From Clostridium isatidis (GTDB lineage: Bacteria > Bacillota > Clostridia > Clostridiales > Clostridiaceae), in assembly GCF_002285495.1 (NCBI RefSeq), contig NZ_CP016786.1, positions 572,001 to 636,000 of the forward strand: DNA of 64,000 nt, in the 5' to 3' direction. This document shows positions 34,086 through 43,496 of this stretch, in pieces (positions within the stretch are counted from its first letter, which is position 1; the number at the start of each line of letters is the position of its first letter). The position numbers were made by a program, and so were the translations under genes. The notes beneath the pieces were generated by a model. That model was not told where the DNA came from, searched no databases, and was given only the letters and a program-made list of their open reading frames with translations.

Positions 34086-35231
34086 GTGAAAAAGATGATA
34101 TCATTTAATAAACCATATTATACAGGAAAAGAAATTGAATACATAGAGGATACACTTAAAAGGAATAAAATATGCGGTGATGGATATTACACAAAAAAAG
34201 TATCTGAATTTATGGAAAAAACATTTAATACTAAAAAAGCATTAATGACAACATCATGTTCAATGGCATTAGATATGAGCTGCATTTTAGCTGATATCAA
34301 AGAAGGAGATGAGGTTATTTTACCTTCTTATACATTTGTTTCAACTGCGAATTCTATAGTTTTAAGAGGTGGCAAATGTATTTTTGCTGATATAGATCCA
34401 AATACATTAGTAATTGATTTAGAAGATGTTGAGAAAAAAATAACTGAAAGGACAAAAGCTATAATTGTTGTACATTATGCTGGAGTTTCTTGTGATATGG
34501 ATAAGCTAATGGAAATAGCAAATAAAAATAATATATTAGTAATAGAAGATGCTGCACAAGCTGTTAATGCAAAATATAAAGGTAAGTATTTAGGTACTAT
34601 TGGTCATATGGGATGTTACTCTTTCCATGAAACAAAAAATTATGTAGCTGGTGAAGGTGGAGCATTATTAATTAATATTGATGATAAAACTTTAATCGAA
34701 AGTGCAGAAATTGTTAGAGAAAAGGGAACAAATAGAAGTAATTTTTATAGAGGACAAGTTGATAAATATACTTGGGTAAAGATGGGTTCATCTTACTTAC
34801 CTTCTGAAATGATATCTGCATTTTTAATGGCTCAATTTGAGGAGTTAGATACTATAAATAATCTCAGAAAAGAAGTGTTTAATAAATATTATGATGGAAC
34901 TCGCGAGTTAGAAGAAATGGGTAAGGTAAGAAGACCTATTATACCTGATTATAATGACATAAATTATCATATGTTTTATTTAATATTAAATTCTGAAAAA
35001 GAGAGAAATAATTTGCTAGAATATTTTAAACAAAATGATATCATAGGTACATTCCATTATCTTCCTTTACATACATCACCAATGGGACTTGAAATGGGGT
35101 ATAAAGAAGGAGATTTACCAATAACAGAAAGTATTAGTAGCAGACTTATAAGATTACCAATGTATGCAGGATTAACTAATGAAGAAGTAGATAAAGTATT
35201 ATTTCATCTTAAAGAATTTTTTAAGAAATAA
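34086..35231 (+). CDS. wecE: dTDP-4-amino-4,6-dideoxygalactose transaminase (WecE/RffA-like)
   Basis: A 381-residue PLP aminotransferase of the DegT/DnrJ/EryC1/StrS family. PLP Lys184 is in 'SFHETKNY', with 'VIEDAAQA' before it. 'REKGTNRSNFYRGQVDKYTW' and 'GSSYLPSE' are diagnostic for WecE/RffA, which aminates dTDP-4-keto-6-deoxyglucose to dTDP-Fuc4N. The substrate is supplied by RmlA and RmlB of this cluster. ATG at 34095 in 'MKKMISF' could also be used; GGGAGTG lies upstream. It closes a run of tightly spaced genes (31450-35231) that together resemble the Arn modification route. Confidence 0.9.
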   Translation: MKKMISFNKPYYTGKEIEYIEDTLKRNKICGDGYYTKKVSEFMEKTFNTKKALMTTSCSMALDMSCILADIKEGDEVILPSYTFVSTANSIVLRGGKCIFADIDPNTLVIDLEDVEKKITERTKAIIVVHYAGVSCDMDKLMEIANKNNILVIEDAAQAVNAKYKGKYLGTIGHMGCYSFHETKNYVAGEGGALLINIDDKTLIESAEIVREKGTNRSNFYRGQVDKYTWVKMGSSYLPSEMISAFLMAQFEELDTINNLRKEVFNKYYDGTRELEEMGKVRRPIIPDYNDINYHMFYLILNSEKERNNLLEYFKQNDIIGTFHYLPLHTSPMGLEMGYKEGDLPITESISSRLIRLPMYAGLTNEEVDKVLFHLKEFFKK

Positions 35232-35287
35232 TAGAAAGTAATTATAGATGAATAAATTTACATATTTTATTTGACAAGGAGGAACTC

Positions 35288-36346
35288 GTGAAAGATTTAT
35301 GTTTTTTAATAATGGCAGGTGGTAAAGGGACAAGATTTTGGCCATTATCAACAGAAGAAAAACCTAAACAATTCTTGAAATTAGTTGGCGATCAAACGAT
35401 GTTACAAATGACTATAAGCAGAGTAAGAGATATTGCATCGTCAATAAACAATATTTTTATTTGTACTTGTGAGAATTATGTGAATTTAGTAAGGGAACAA
35501 ATTCCGGATTTTCCAGTTGAGAATATTATTATAGAACCTTATGCGAAAAATACTGCTCCATGTATAGCTTTATCTGCATTTCATATTTTGAAAAAATTTA
35601 AAGATTCAACAATGGTAGTATTACCTGCAGATCACTTAATAGAAAATGAAAGCATTTTTAGGGATATAATTTTGTCTGCAAATGATTTTGTAAATAATAA
35701 TATTGAATCAATTTTAACAATTGGAATAAAGCCGTATAGACCAGAAACAGGTTATGGATATATTAAATATGATGAAAAAGTAGATAATGTAAAGGGAAAT
35801 ACAATATATAATGTTAATAAATTTATAGAAAAGCCTAATTATGAATTAGCAAAGAAATATGTTAGAGATGGAAATTATTTATGGAATTGTGGAATTTTCA
35901 TTTGGAAAACTTCCAATATTTTAAATTTGATAAGAGAATATATGAGTAATACATATAATATTTTATCAGAAATAGTGGAAACTGATAGAGATTCATATTA
36001 TGAGGTTTTAAAGAAAAAATATAATTCTGTTGATGAAATATCAATAGACTATGGAATTATGGAAAAAGTCTCTAATATTTATGTTATAATTGGAGATTTT
36101 GAATGGGATGACTTGGGAAATTGGTCCAGTGTTGAAAGATATAGTATTTTAGATGAAAATTTAAATGTTGAAAGAGATAATGTAAATGCGTATAAATCTA
36201 AAGGAAACATTGTAATTACCAAAAAACCAATATTATTGAATAATATAAATGATTTGATAATAGTAGAAACTGATGATTATATTATGATATCATCAAAATC
36301 TAAAGAACAGGAAATTAAGTTAGCAAAAGAATATTTTGACATTTAA
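35288..36346 (+). CDS. manC: Mannose-1-phosphate guanylyltransferase (ManC)
   Basis: A 352-residue enzyme starting at GTG after AAGGAGGA. 'IMAGGKGTRFWPLSTEEKPK' is the nucleotide loop, 'VLPADHLI' the metal region, 'RPETGYGYI' and 'FIEKPN' the sugar site, 'WNCGIFIW' and 'FEWDDLGNW' the family C-terminal motifs. It makes GDP-mannose from mannose-1-phosphate and GTP. It is the short form without the fused isomerase domain. A phosphomannomutase is not in the window. One of the GT4/GT2 enzymes nearby would use GDP-mannose. Confidence 0.93.
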   Translation: MKDLCFLIMAGGKGTRFWPLSTEEKPKQFLKLVGDQTMLQMTISRVRDIASSINNIFICTCENYVNLVREQIPDFPVENIIIEPYAKNTAPCIALSAFHILKKFKDSTMVVLPADHLIENESIFRDIILSANDFVNNNIESILTIGIKPYRPETGYGYIKYDEKVDNVKGNTIYNVNKFIEKPNYELAKKYVRDGNYLWNCGIFIWKTSNILNLIREYMSNTYNILSEIVETDRDSYYEVLKKKYNSVDEISIDYGIMEKVSNIYVIIGDFEWDDLGNWSSVERYSILDENLNVERDNVNAYKSKGNIVITKKPILLNNINDLIIVETDDYIMISSKSKEQEIKLAKEYFDI

Positions 36347-36359
36347 TATGAGGTAAAAT

Positions 36360-37109
36360 ATGGGTAGAATAAAACTTTTAAATATAGTAGTTGATAATGT
36401 AAGTATGGAAGAAGCATTAGAAGCTATTGATGAAATAATATTAAAAAAAGATAAATCTTATGTTGTTACTCCTAACGTTGATCATATTGTAAAACTGGAA
36501 TATGATGAAGAATTCAAAAAAGTATATAAAAACGCAGATTTAATCTTAGCTGATGGAATGCCATTAATTTGGATATCTAAGTTAATGGGTACTCCATTAA
36601 AAGAAAAGGTATCTGGCTCTGATATTTTTCCTAAAATATGTAAAATGGCAAGTGAAAAAGGATATAAAATTTATTTATTAGGTGCTGCAGAAGGTGTTGC
36701 TCAAAAGGCTGCAGAGAACCTAAAGTTAAAATATAATAATCTTAATGTAGTAGGATGTTATTCCCCAAAATATGGATTTGAAAATGATGAAGCTGAAATT
36801 AATAAAATAATTAAATTGGTTAATAAAGCAAAACCTGATATTTTAGTTGTTGGTTTAGGTGCACCAAAACAAGAAAAATTTATCTTTAATTATAAGGATA
36901 AGTTAAATGTTCCCATATCTTTAGGCCTCGGAGCATCAATTGATTTTGAAGCCGGAAATATAAAGAGGGCACCAAAATGGATGCAAAGATTAGGCTTGGA
37001 ATGGTTATATAGATTGATTAAAGAACCTAAGAGAATGTATAAGAGATATTTAATAGATGATATTAAAATTATAAAATTGTATTTTAAGTATAGAAGAGGT
37101 GTAGATTAG
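36360..37109 (+). CDS. WecG/TagA/CpsF family glycosyltransferase (GT26)
   Basis: A 249-residue membrane-associated transferase. 'VTPNVDHIVKLEYDEEF', 'ILADGMPLIW' with the catalytic Asp, 'ERVSG'-like 'EKVSGSDIF', 'VVGLGAPKQEKFI', 'GLGASIDFEAGNIKRAPKWM' and the C-terminal 'GLEWLYRLIKEPKRMYKRY' are the full set for TagA/WecG. The family adds a second sugar, ManNAc in TagA, to GlcNAc-PP-undecaprenol. No UDP-GlcNAc 2-epimerase is present in the window, so the donor is open. The short GAGG at 36351 serves as ribosome site. Confidence 0.92.
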   Translation: MGRIKLLNIVVDNVSMEEALEAIDEIILKKDKSYVVTPNVDHIVKLEYDEEFKKVYKNADLILADGMPLIWISKLMGTPLKEKVSGSDIFPKICKMASEKGYKIYLLGAAEGVAQKAAENLKLKYNNLNVVGCYSPKYGFENDEAEINKIIKLVNKAKPDILVVGLGAPKQEKFIFNYKDKLNVPISLGLGASIDFEAGNIKRAPKWMQRLGLEWLYRLIKEPKRMYKRYLIDDIKIIKLYFKYRRGVD

Positions 37110-37112
37110 AAT

Positions 37113-38417
37113 TTGAAATTGAATAAAAATATTAATATAAATAATAAATATTCAATAATGATAATATTAATGTTAACTCCTATTATAGACATAATTTATA
37201 CTGTTAATTATCATATAATTAATTTTAAAGTGCCTATTCATTTAGTATTAAGGATGATTATTTTACTATACATATTATTTAATATAAGGTATATAAATCA
37301 TATTAAATATTTATTGATTTTAAGTATGATATTGGTATGTGGGTTTATTTATCCAAAGATAATGGGCTATCCATTTAGTTTTATAGATAATTTATCATAT
37401 TCTATGAAGATAGTTAATATGATAGCTTCGGGGATGTATTTTTTTGAAGTGTTAAAAAATAAAGTGGTTGATGAGGATTATTTTATAAAGTGTATAAATT
37501 TATCTACGATTATTATAGGAGCTAGTATTGTTTTTAGTAATATATTTAATATAGGATTAAAAACATATTTAGACAAACCAATTTCTGGATATAAGGGTTT
37601 TTTTGTAATTCATAATTCAATAACAGCTGTATTATTGATTGTAATACCTATAAATTTTTTATATTTTCTAAAAAAGAAGAATAAGTATATTTTTATATTA
37701 CTATTATTAAATATAGTTGCTGTAATGCAAATAGGAACAAAATCTGGAATGATAGGTGCAGCATTTGAAATTATAGTTTCTTTAATGTATTTTATTTTCT
37801 ATTATGGTGTTCCTTATAATATAAAAAATTTAAATAAAAGAGTTATTAAAATTCTTTTAATTATCCTTATATTATTTTTTATAGCTTCAGTTTCTTTTGT
37901 TAATAATTTCATAAATAAACAAAAGGAAAATTTCAAACATACAGGATATAGTAATTTTATTAGCTATATTTTATCGAATAGAGATTTACAAATAAAATAT
38001 ATAAATGAAGAAATAAAAAATAATTTGAATCATAATCCAAAATATTTTTTTGGAATGGGTGTAAAGTATGCTAATAAAGTTGTTAATGAAGGAAAGAAAG
38101 AATTTGAAATTATCGAGATGGATTTTGAAGGAATAAAAATATATTCTGGTTATTTAGCTTTCATTGTTATATCAATTTTTTTACTTGATACAATTATTAA
38201 TATTTTAATATCGATTAAAAAAGGAAAGAAAATAACTAATAAAGTGTTTGTTTTACTTGCAATATTTATGGGATTAGTACATGCTGCTTTTGGTGGACAT
38301 GTATTATATGAGGGAATAACAGGTACATATTTAGGTGCAGTAATTGGATTAAGCAGATTTTATTCTGATGATGCATCAAAGATAAAAATTTTAAGTAAAT
38401 TTATAGGATCAAACTAG
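37113..38417 (+). CDS. Wzy-like polysaccharide polymerase / O-antigen ligase-type membrane protein
   Basis: A 434-residue membrane protein with about ten hydrophobic segments and a large loop (about 275-335). 'IGTKSGMIGAAFEI' resembles the short motif conserved in Wzy/O-antigen-ligase proteins. It would link repeat units on the outer face of the membrane. It starts at TTG (37113) three bases after the TagA-like stop, with GAGGTG upstream inside that gene. Polymerases are poorly conserved, so the call rests on topology and cluster position. Confidence 0.72.
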   Translation: MKLNKNININNKYSIMIILMLTPIIDIIYTVNYHIINFKVPIHLVLRMIILLYILFNIRYINHIKYLLILSMILVCGFIYPKIMGYPFSFIDNLSYSMKIVNMIASGMYFFEVLKNKVVDEDYFIKCINLSTIIIGASIVFSNIFNIGLKTYLDKPISGYKGFFVIHNSITAVLLIVIPINFLYFLKKKNKYIFILLLLNIVAVMQIGTKSGMIGAAFEIIVSLMYFIFYYGVPYNIKNLNKRVIKILLIILILFFIASVSFVNNFINKQKENFKHTGYSNFISYILSNRDLQIKYINEEIKNNLNHNPKYFFGMGVKYANKVVNEGKKEFEIIEMDFEGIKIYSGYLAFIVISIFLLDTIINILISIKKGKKITNKVFVLLAIFMGLVHAAFGGHVLYEGITGTYLGAVIGLSRFYSDDASKIKILSKFIGSN

Positions 38418-38432
38418 AAAGGCGAATTTATT

Positions 38433-39650
38433 ATGAATATTTTATTTATTACAAACTTGTTACCCTATCCATTAGATAATGGAGGCAAAATAAAAACATA
38501 TAATGTAATAAAATCATTAGCTAAAGAAAATTCTGTAGATATGATTTGTTTTTTCGAAGAAGATAATGATTTGAATAATATAGGAGAATTAAATAAATTA
38601 ATTAATAAAATATACACATTTCCTAAAAAATTGACTACAAGAAAAAATAAAAGGGAAATGTTTATTAAAGCTGTCCTAAGTATTTTTTCTAAATATCCAT
38701 ATAGTGTATATAAATATAAAGAAAAGGATGTTAAAAGTAAGTTAGATGAAATTTCTGATAATTATGAATGTATATATATAGATCATTTACAATTAGCTGT
38801 ATATTTAGATGATATAAAAGATTTTTCAGGTAAATTAATATTAGATGAACATAATTGCGAAAGTATTATTATAAAAAGATACTATGAAAAAGAAAAAAAT
38901 ATAATTAAAAAATTATTTTTACTTCTAGAATTAATCAAATTGAAAAAATTTGAGGCCAAAGTAATTAATAAAGTTGATAGAATATTAGCATTATCAGAAG
39001 AGGATAAAACTCAAATGATAAAATTATCAAAAGCTGATGAAGAAAAATTCACAGTAATTCCAATTCTAGTTGAAAATAATTTTGAAAAAAATATAGATAT
39101 AGTTAATTTACAAAATAAAATAAAAGTTATGTTTTTAGGTACATTGACTTGGTATCCTAATATACAAGGAATAAAATGGTTTTTAGAGAATGTATTTAAT
39201 AAAGTAAAAGATGATATTGAATTATATATAGTTGGAAAGGATCCAGATACTGAATTACTAGAGCTTTGTAAGAATCTTAATAATGTAACTATAACTGGCT
39301 ATGTAGAAGATGTTAATCAATATTATGAAATTTGTGATGTTATGATTGTTCCTATTTTTATTGGAAGTGGTTTAAGAGTAAAGATATTAGAAGCATTAGG
39401 AAAAGGAATTCCTGTTATTTCAACTGAAATTGGATGTGAGGGTATAGAGGTTAAAGATTATGAGAATATATTAATAGCTAATGATGCAGATGAGTTTGTA
39501 AAAAAGTTAAAAGAAATAACTAATAAAGATTTATATAGAAAGATTTCTAAAAATGGACAATTACTATATAAAGACAATTATTCTTTTGAGGCTATTAGTA
39601 ATAAAATAAATAGAAGTATTAGTTTTGAAGGAGATTTTACTAATGAGTAA
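38433..39650 (+). CDS. Glycosyltransferase, GT4-type
   Basis: A 405-residue GT-B enzyme. The N-terminal 'NLLPYPLDNGGKIKTYNVIK' is the acceptor-side loop, 'LDEHNCES' mid-protein, and the donor-site motif 'VPIFIGSGLRVKILEALGKG' with 'PVISTEIGCEGI' is classical for GT4. It adds a sugar to the growing repeat unit at the cytoplasmic face. GDP-mannose or a UDP-sugar could be the donor. Its end overlaps the next gene by eight bases. Confidence 0.88.
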   Translation: MNILFITNLLPYPLDNGGKIKTYNVIKSLAKENSVDMICFFEEDNDLNNIGELNKLINKIYTFPKKLTTRKNKREMFIKAVLSIFSKYPYSVYKYKEKDVKSKLDEISDNYECIYIDHLQLAVYLDDIKDFSGKLILDEHNCESIIIKRYYEKEKNIIKKLFLLLELIKLKKFEAKVINKVDRILALSEEDKTQMIKLSKADEEKFTVIPILVENNFEKNIDIVNLQNKIKVMFLGTLTWYPNIQGIKWFLENVFNKVKDDIELYIVGKDPDTELLELCKNLNNVTITGYVEDVNQYYEICDVMIVPIFIGSGLRVKILEALGKGIPVISTEIGCEGIEVKDYENILIANDADEFVKKLKEITNKDLYRKISKNGQLLYKDNYSFEAISNKINRSISFEGDFTNE

Positions 39651-40521
39651 AGTAGCAATAATATTAGTAAATTACAATGGCAAAGAATATATTAAGGAAT
39701 GCATAGAGAGTATTCAAGCTATTGATTATAAAAATTATAAAATTATTGTAGTAGATAATAATTCGACAGATGATTCCTTAGTTTATTTGAAAAGTTTAGG
39801 AAATGAAATAAAACTAATAGAAGCAAAAGAAAATGGAGGATTTTCATTTGGAAATAATTTAGGAATAAAATATGCTATAGAAAATGGATTTGAATACTTT
39901 TTATTATTAAATAATGATACATTGGTAAAAAGAGATTTTTTATCTAAAATGTTAGAAAGTTTTAATAGAAATCCGGATGCAGGAATTGTAGGTGCTAAAA
40001 TAATGTATTATCCTGAAAAAAATAGGATTTGGTTTGGTGGAGGAGATGTTAGCTGGACTAGATTTAGGGTAGTTCATAATCATATAAAGGAAACAGATAA
40101 TGGGCAATGTAATGCTGAAGTTGAAATTAATTTTATGACTGGTTGTGCTATGTTGATTAGCAAAGAGGTTATAGAAAAGGTTGGACTTCTTGACGAAGAA
40201 TATTTTATGTATTGTGAAGATTTAGATTATTCATTTAAAGTTCTAGATAATAATTTTAAAATAATATTTAATCCAGAGGCTATAGTGTATCATAAGGTAA
40301 GTTTATCAAGTGGAGGGGAAGATTCAGCCTTTTCATTATATTGGAAAACCAAAAATACTTTAAAAGTAATGAAGAAATTTAAGCATAGAACCTCATTATT
40401 TAATTATTTGTTAGGAAAATTTATTTTTTATTTAGAGCATGTTGTTAAAGCTATTAAGTACAAAATTAATGGTAATGTTGAAAATTACAATGCAATAAAG
40501 AAAGCACTTTCGAATATATAA
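39643..40521 (+). CDS. Rhamnosyltransferase-like glycosyltransferase, GT2
   Basis: A 292-residue GT-A enzyme. 'IILVNYNGKEYIKECIESI', 'VVDNNSTDDS', 'NGGFSFGNNLGIKYA', 'LLLNNDT' and 'GLLDEEYFMYCEDLD' are typical of WbbL-type rhamnosyltransferases. With the four rml genes in the cluster, dTDP-rhamnose is the likely donor. ATG at 39643 is chosen because AAGGAG lies about 10 bases upstream; translation is coupled to the GT4 gene, whose stop lies inside this gene. Confidence 0.87.
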   Translation: MSKVAIILVNYNGKEYIKECIESIQAIDYKNYKIIVVDNNSTDDSLVYLKSLGNEIKLIEAKENGGFSFGNNLGIKYAIENGFEYFLLLNNDTLVKRDFLSKMLESFNRNPDAGIVGAKIMYYPEKNRIWFGGGDVSWTRFRVVHNHIKETDNGQCNAEVEINFMTGCAMLISKEVIEKVGLLDEEYFMYCEDLDYSFKVLDNNFKIIFNPEAIVYHKVSLSSGGEDSAFSLYWKTKNTLKVMKKFKHRTSLFNYLLGKFIFYLEHVVKAIKYKINGNVENYNAIKKALSNI

Positions 40522-40568
40522 TAGTGTACATAAATAAAAATAAATCTTATTTGAAAGGAAATGATTTG

Positions 40569-41126
40569 ATGGGGAATTTTAATTTTATTGAAACAAATAT
40601 AGAGGGGCTTTATGTTATTGAAAGTAAACTTTATATTGATGCTAGAGGATATTTTCAGGAATTATATAAAAAAGATGATTTTTATAAAGCTGGACTTGAT
40701 ATGAAGTTTGTTCAAGAGAATGAATCTAAGTCCAAAAAGGGAGTACTTAGGGGATTACATTTTCAAACTAAAAATTCTCAAGGGAAGCTTGTTAGAGTCG
40801 TTAAAGGAACAGTATTTGATGTAGCCGTAGATTTAAGAAAGGGATCTAAGACATTTGGCAAATGGGAGGCTGTAATTCTTTCAGATGAAAACAAGAAACA
40901 GTTTTATATTCCGGAAGGATTTGCACATGGCTTTTTAGTTCTTTCTGATGAAGCGATATTTAATTATAAGTGTACTAATGTATATTCCCCAGAATATGAA
41001 TCCGGAATAATATGGAATGATAGAGACTTGGATATTAAGTGGCCATTAGATAAAGTAAATGAACTTATTATATCAGATAAAGATAAGAAGTTACAGTCTT
41101 TTCAAAGTTACGGGAAAAGCTTATAG
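40569..41126 (+). CDS. rmlC: dTDP-4-dehydrorhamnose 3,5-epimerase RmlC
   Basis: A 185-residue cupin-fold epimerase. 'DARGYFQELY', 'VLRGLHFQ' with catalytic H64, 'VKGTVFDVAVDLRKGS', 'YIPEGFAHGFLVLSDEAIFN' and 'YKCTNVYSPEYESGIIWND' are diagnostic, and the length is standard. The ATG at 40569 after AAGGAAATG is preferred over an in-frame start at 40524, which would add a 15-residue tail not found in the family. Confidence 0.95.
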   Translation: MGNFNFIETNIEGLYVIESKLYIDARGYFQELYKKDDFYKAGLDMKFVQENESKSKKGVLRGLHFQTKNSQGKLVRVVKGTVFDVAVDLRKGSKTFGKWEAVILSDENKKQFYIPEGFAHGFLVLSDEAIFNYKCTNVYSPEYESGIIWNDRDLDIKWPLDKVNELIISDKDKKLQSFQSYGKSL

Positions 41127-41150
41127 TTTGCAAAGTTGAAAGGAAAAAAG

Positions 41151-42542
41151 ATGAATTTAAGAAGAAATATAATTAGGATTTTTTCTGCTAATTTTATAAA
41201 TTTAATTTCAAGTATAGTAATAGGTTTTATAGTACCTGCTATATTATCAATAGAGACATATTCTTATGTAAAAATGTATTCTTTTTATATAACCTATGTA
41301 GGAGTTTTACACTTAGGATTTATTGATGGATTATATATTAAATATGGGGGAAAAAGTATAGAAGAAATAAATAAAGGAGAATTAAAAGGAGAACATAATG
41401 TTCTATTAATTAGTCAATTATTTATAACATTAATTATTGTTATTATTTCGATCATATGCAAAGACATGATACTTTTTCTAACTGCAATAAGTATAATTCC
41501 TATTAATATTTTGTCATTCTTTAATTTATTATTTCAGGCTACAGGAGAATTTAAGAAATATTCATTAAACCTATATTTATATACATTTTTATATCTTGCT
41601 TTTAATGTTCTATTAGCAATAGTTTTTAAAGTAGATAGCTATCTTCATTATTGTATTATAACAATTATTGCAAATCTTATTGTAGTTATTTTTCTTGAAG
41701 TAAAATTTTATGATAAGGAAGTAAAGGCTGTTTATAACAGAAAATTTATTAATAATATAAAGGTTGGTTTCTTTATATTGTTAGGAAATTTATCTGTATT
41801 AATGTTTTATGCTATAGATAGATGGTTTATAAAAATATTTTTTAGTACTATTGATTTTGGATATTATTCTTTTGCATTATCACTGTTAAATATAATTAAT
41901 ATATTAGTAAATTCCATTTCTATAACTTTGTTCAATCATTTGTCAAAGAATGAAAATATTAATGAGATAAAGAAAATGAAGAATTATTTTTTACTTCTAG
42001 GCGGAATAGCAAGTGCTGCATATTTTGTACTAGCAGCTATAATATCAATATTTATTCCTAAGTATAATCCAGCATTAAATATTATTTCTATTTCTTTTTC
42101 AGCATATCCTTATATGATAATAATTAATGCATTATATGTTAACTTATATAAAGTTAGAAAAAAAGAAAGTTATTATGCTAAGATAGTAGCAAAAATGGTT
42201 GTATTATCAGCTGTTTATAATGCCATTTCTATGATTATTTATAGAAATATGATTAGTATAGCAATTGCAACAACTATATCTTTTATAACCTGGTATTATT
42301 ACTCAATGAAGGATTTTGATTATTTAAAATGTGAAAAAAGAGAAACTATATATTTGTTTAGTATTTTAGTTGGATTTTTAGTAACATCTAACTTTTTGAG
42401 TTGGCATAATGGATTTGTAGTATATATAATCTTATATTCTGTATTGATATTTACCTTATATAGGTTAGAAGTAAATGAATGTATTAAATATATTAAGAAT
42501 TCAATATATGGTATTAGAAGAATGATTTGTAAGACAGAATAG
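41151..42542 (+). CDS. Wzx-type repeat-unit flippase
   Basis: A 463-residue protein with about 12-14 hydrophobic segments over its whole length, of the polysaccharide-transport (PST/MATE-like) type. 'FSANFINLISSIVIGFIVPA' begins the first helix, and the central 'FYAIDRWFIKIFFSTIDFGY' resembles the conserved loop of Wzx proteins. It would flip the completed undecaprenyl-PP repeat unit outward for the Wzy-like protein at 37113. ATG at 41151 follows AAAGGA. Confidence 0.85.
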   Translation: MNLRRNIIRIFSANFINLISSIVIGFIVPAILSIETYSYVKMYSFYITYVGVLHLGFIDGLYIKYGGKSIEEINKGELKGEHNVLLISQLFITLIIVIISIICKDMILFLTAISIIPINILSFFNLLFQATGEFKKYSLNLYLYTFLYLAFNVLLAIVFKVDSYLHYCIITIIANLIVVIFLEVKFYDKEVKAVYNRKFINNIKVGFFILLGNLSVLMFYAIDRWFIKIFFSTIDFGYYSFALSLLNIINILVNSISITLFNHLSKNENINEIKKMKNYFLLLGGIASAAYFVLAAIISIFIPKYNPALNIISISFSAYPYMIIINALYVNLYKVRKKESYYAKIVAKMVVLSAVYNAISMIIYRNMISIAIATTISFITWYYYSMKDFDYLKCEKRETIYLFSILVGFLVTSNFLSWHNGFVVYIILYSVLIFTLYRLEVNECIKYIKNSIYGIRRMICKTE

Positions 42543-42560
42543 TAAAGGGGGGATTATTGT

Positions 42561-43436
42561 ATGAAAATCTTATTAACAGGTTCTAATGGTCAGTTAGCTA
42601 AAGAAATTATTTCTGTAATAAAAGCTGGTAAATGTGATTTTAAAAATATATCGAATAATATTAAAGATGCTGAATTAATATTATTTAATTCACAAGAACT
42701 TGATATAACTGATATGGACCTTGTAAAAAATGTAATACTTCAAAATGAACCTGATATTATAATAAATTGTGCTGCTTATACTGAAGTTGATTTGTGTGAA
42801 ATAAATGAAGAAAGGGCTCTTAAAGTAAATTCATTAGGAGCAAGAAACTTAGCAATTGCTGCTGAGATGGTAAAGGCGAAGCTTTTACATGTCTCAACTG
42901 ATTATATATTCTCAGGAAATAGTAAAACACCATATAGTGAATACGATATTGCTAATCCACAGACTGTTTATGGAAAAACAAAATTTCTTGGAGAAGAGTA
43001 TGTTAAACAATATTGTTCACGTTATTTTATAGTTAGAACATCTTGGCTATACGGCATTAATGGTAATAATTTTGTATATAAAATAAAATCATTAGCTAGC
43101 AAAAATAAATCTATAAAGGTTGTTAATGACCAAATAGGGAATCCTACAAATGCTAATGATTTAGCATATCATATTTTAAAGATTATTGAAACTAATGAAT
43201 TTGGAATTTATCATTGTACAGGAGCAGGAGAGTGCTCATGGTATGATTTTGCATGTGAAATAGTCAAATTGTATAAATTGGATTGCGAAGTTATACCATG
43301 TAGTTCTGATGAATATAAGACTAGGGCAAAGAGACCCCAATATTCATCATTAGATAATCTTATGTTAAGATGTACTGTTGGTGATGAAATGAGAGACTGG
43401 AGAAAAGCGCTAAAAAGTTTTATAAGTAGGAATTAA
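42561..43436 (+). CDS. rmlD: dTDP-4-dehydrorhamnose reductase RmlD
   Basis: A 291-residue SDR. 'LLTGSNGQLAKEI' binds NADPH, 'INCAAYTEVDLCE', 'HVSTDYIFSG' with catalytic Thr, 'YGKTKFLGE' with Tyr/Lys, 'RTSWLYG' and 'YHCTGAGECSWYDFA' are RmlD hallmarks. It performs the last step to dTDP-L-rhamnose. GGGGGGA precedes the ATG. Confidence 0.95.
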   Translation: MKILLTGSNGQLAKEIISVIKAGKCDFKNISNNIKDAELILFNSQELDITDMDLVKNVILQNEPDIIINCAAYTEVDLCEINEERALKVNSLGARNLAIAAEMVKAKLLHVSTDYIFSGNSKTPYSEYDIANPQTVYGKTKFLGEEYVKQYCSRYFIVRTSWLYGINGNNFVYKIKSLASKNKSIKVVNDQIGNPTNANDLAYHILKIIETNEFGIYHCTGAGECSWYDFACEIVKLYKLDCEVIPCSSDEYKTRAKRPQYSSLDNLMLRCTVGDEMRDWRKALKSFISRN

Positions 43437-43496
43437 AATTTTAATTTTTATTATAATATTATTTATTAAAATCTAACAGTAAGGGAGAAGTATAAA

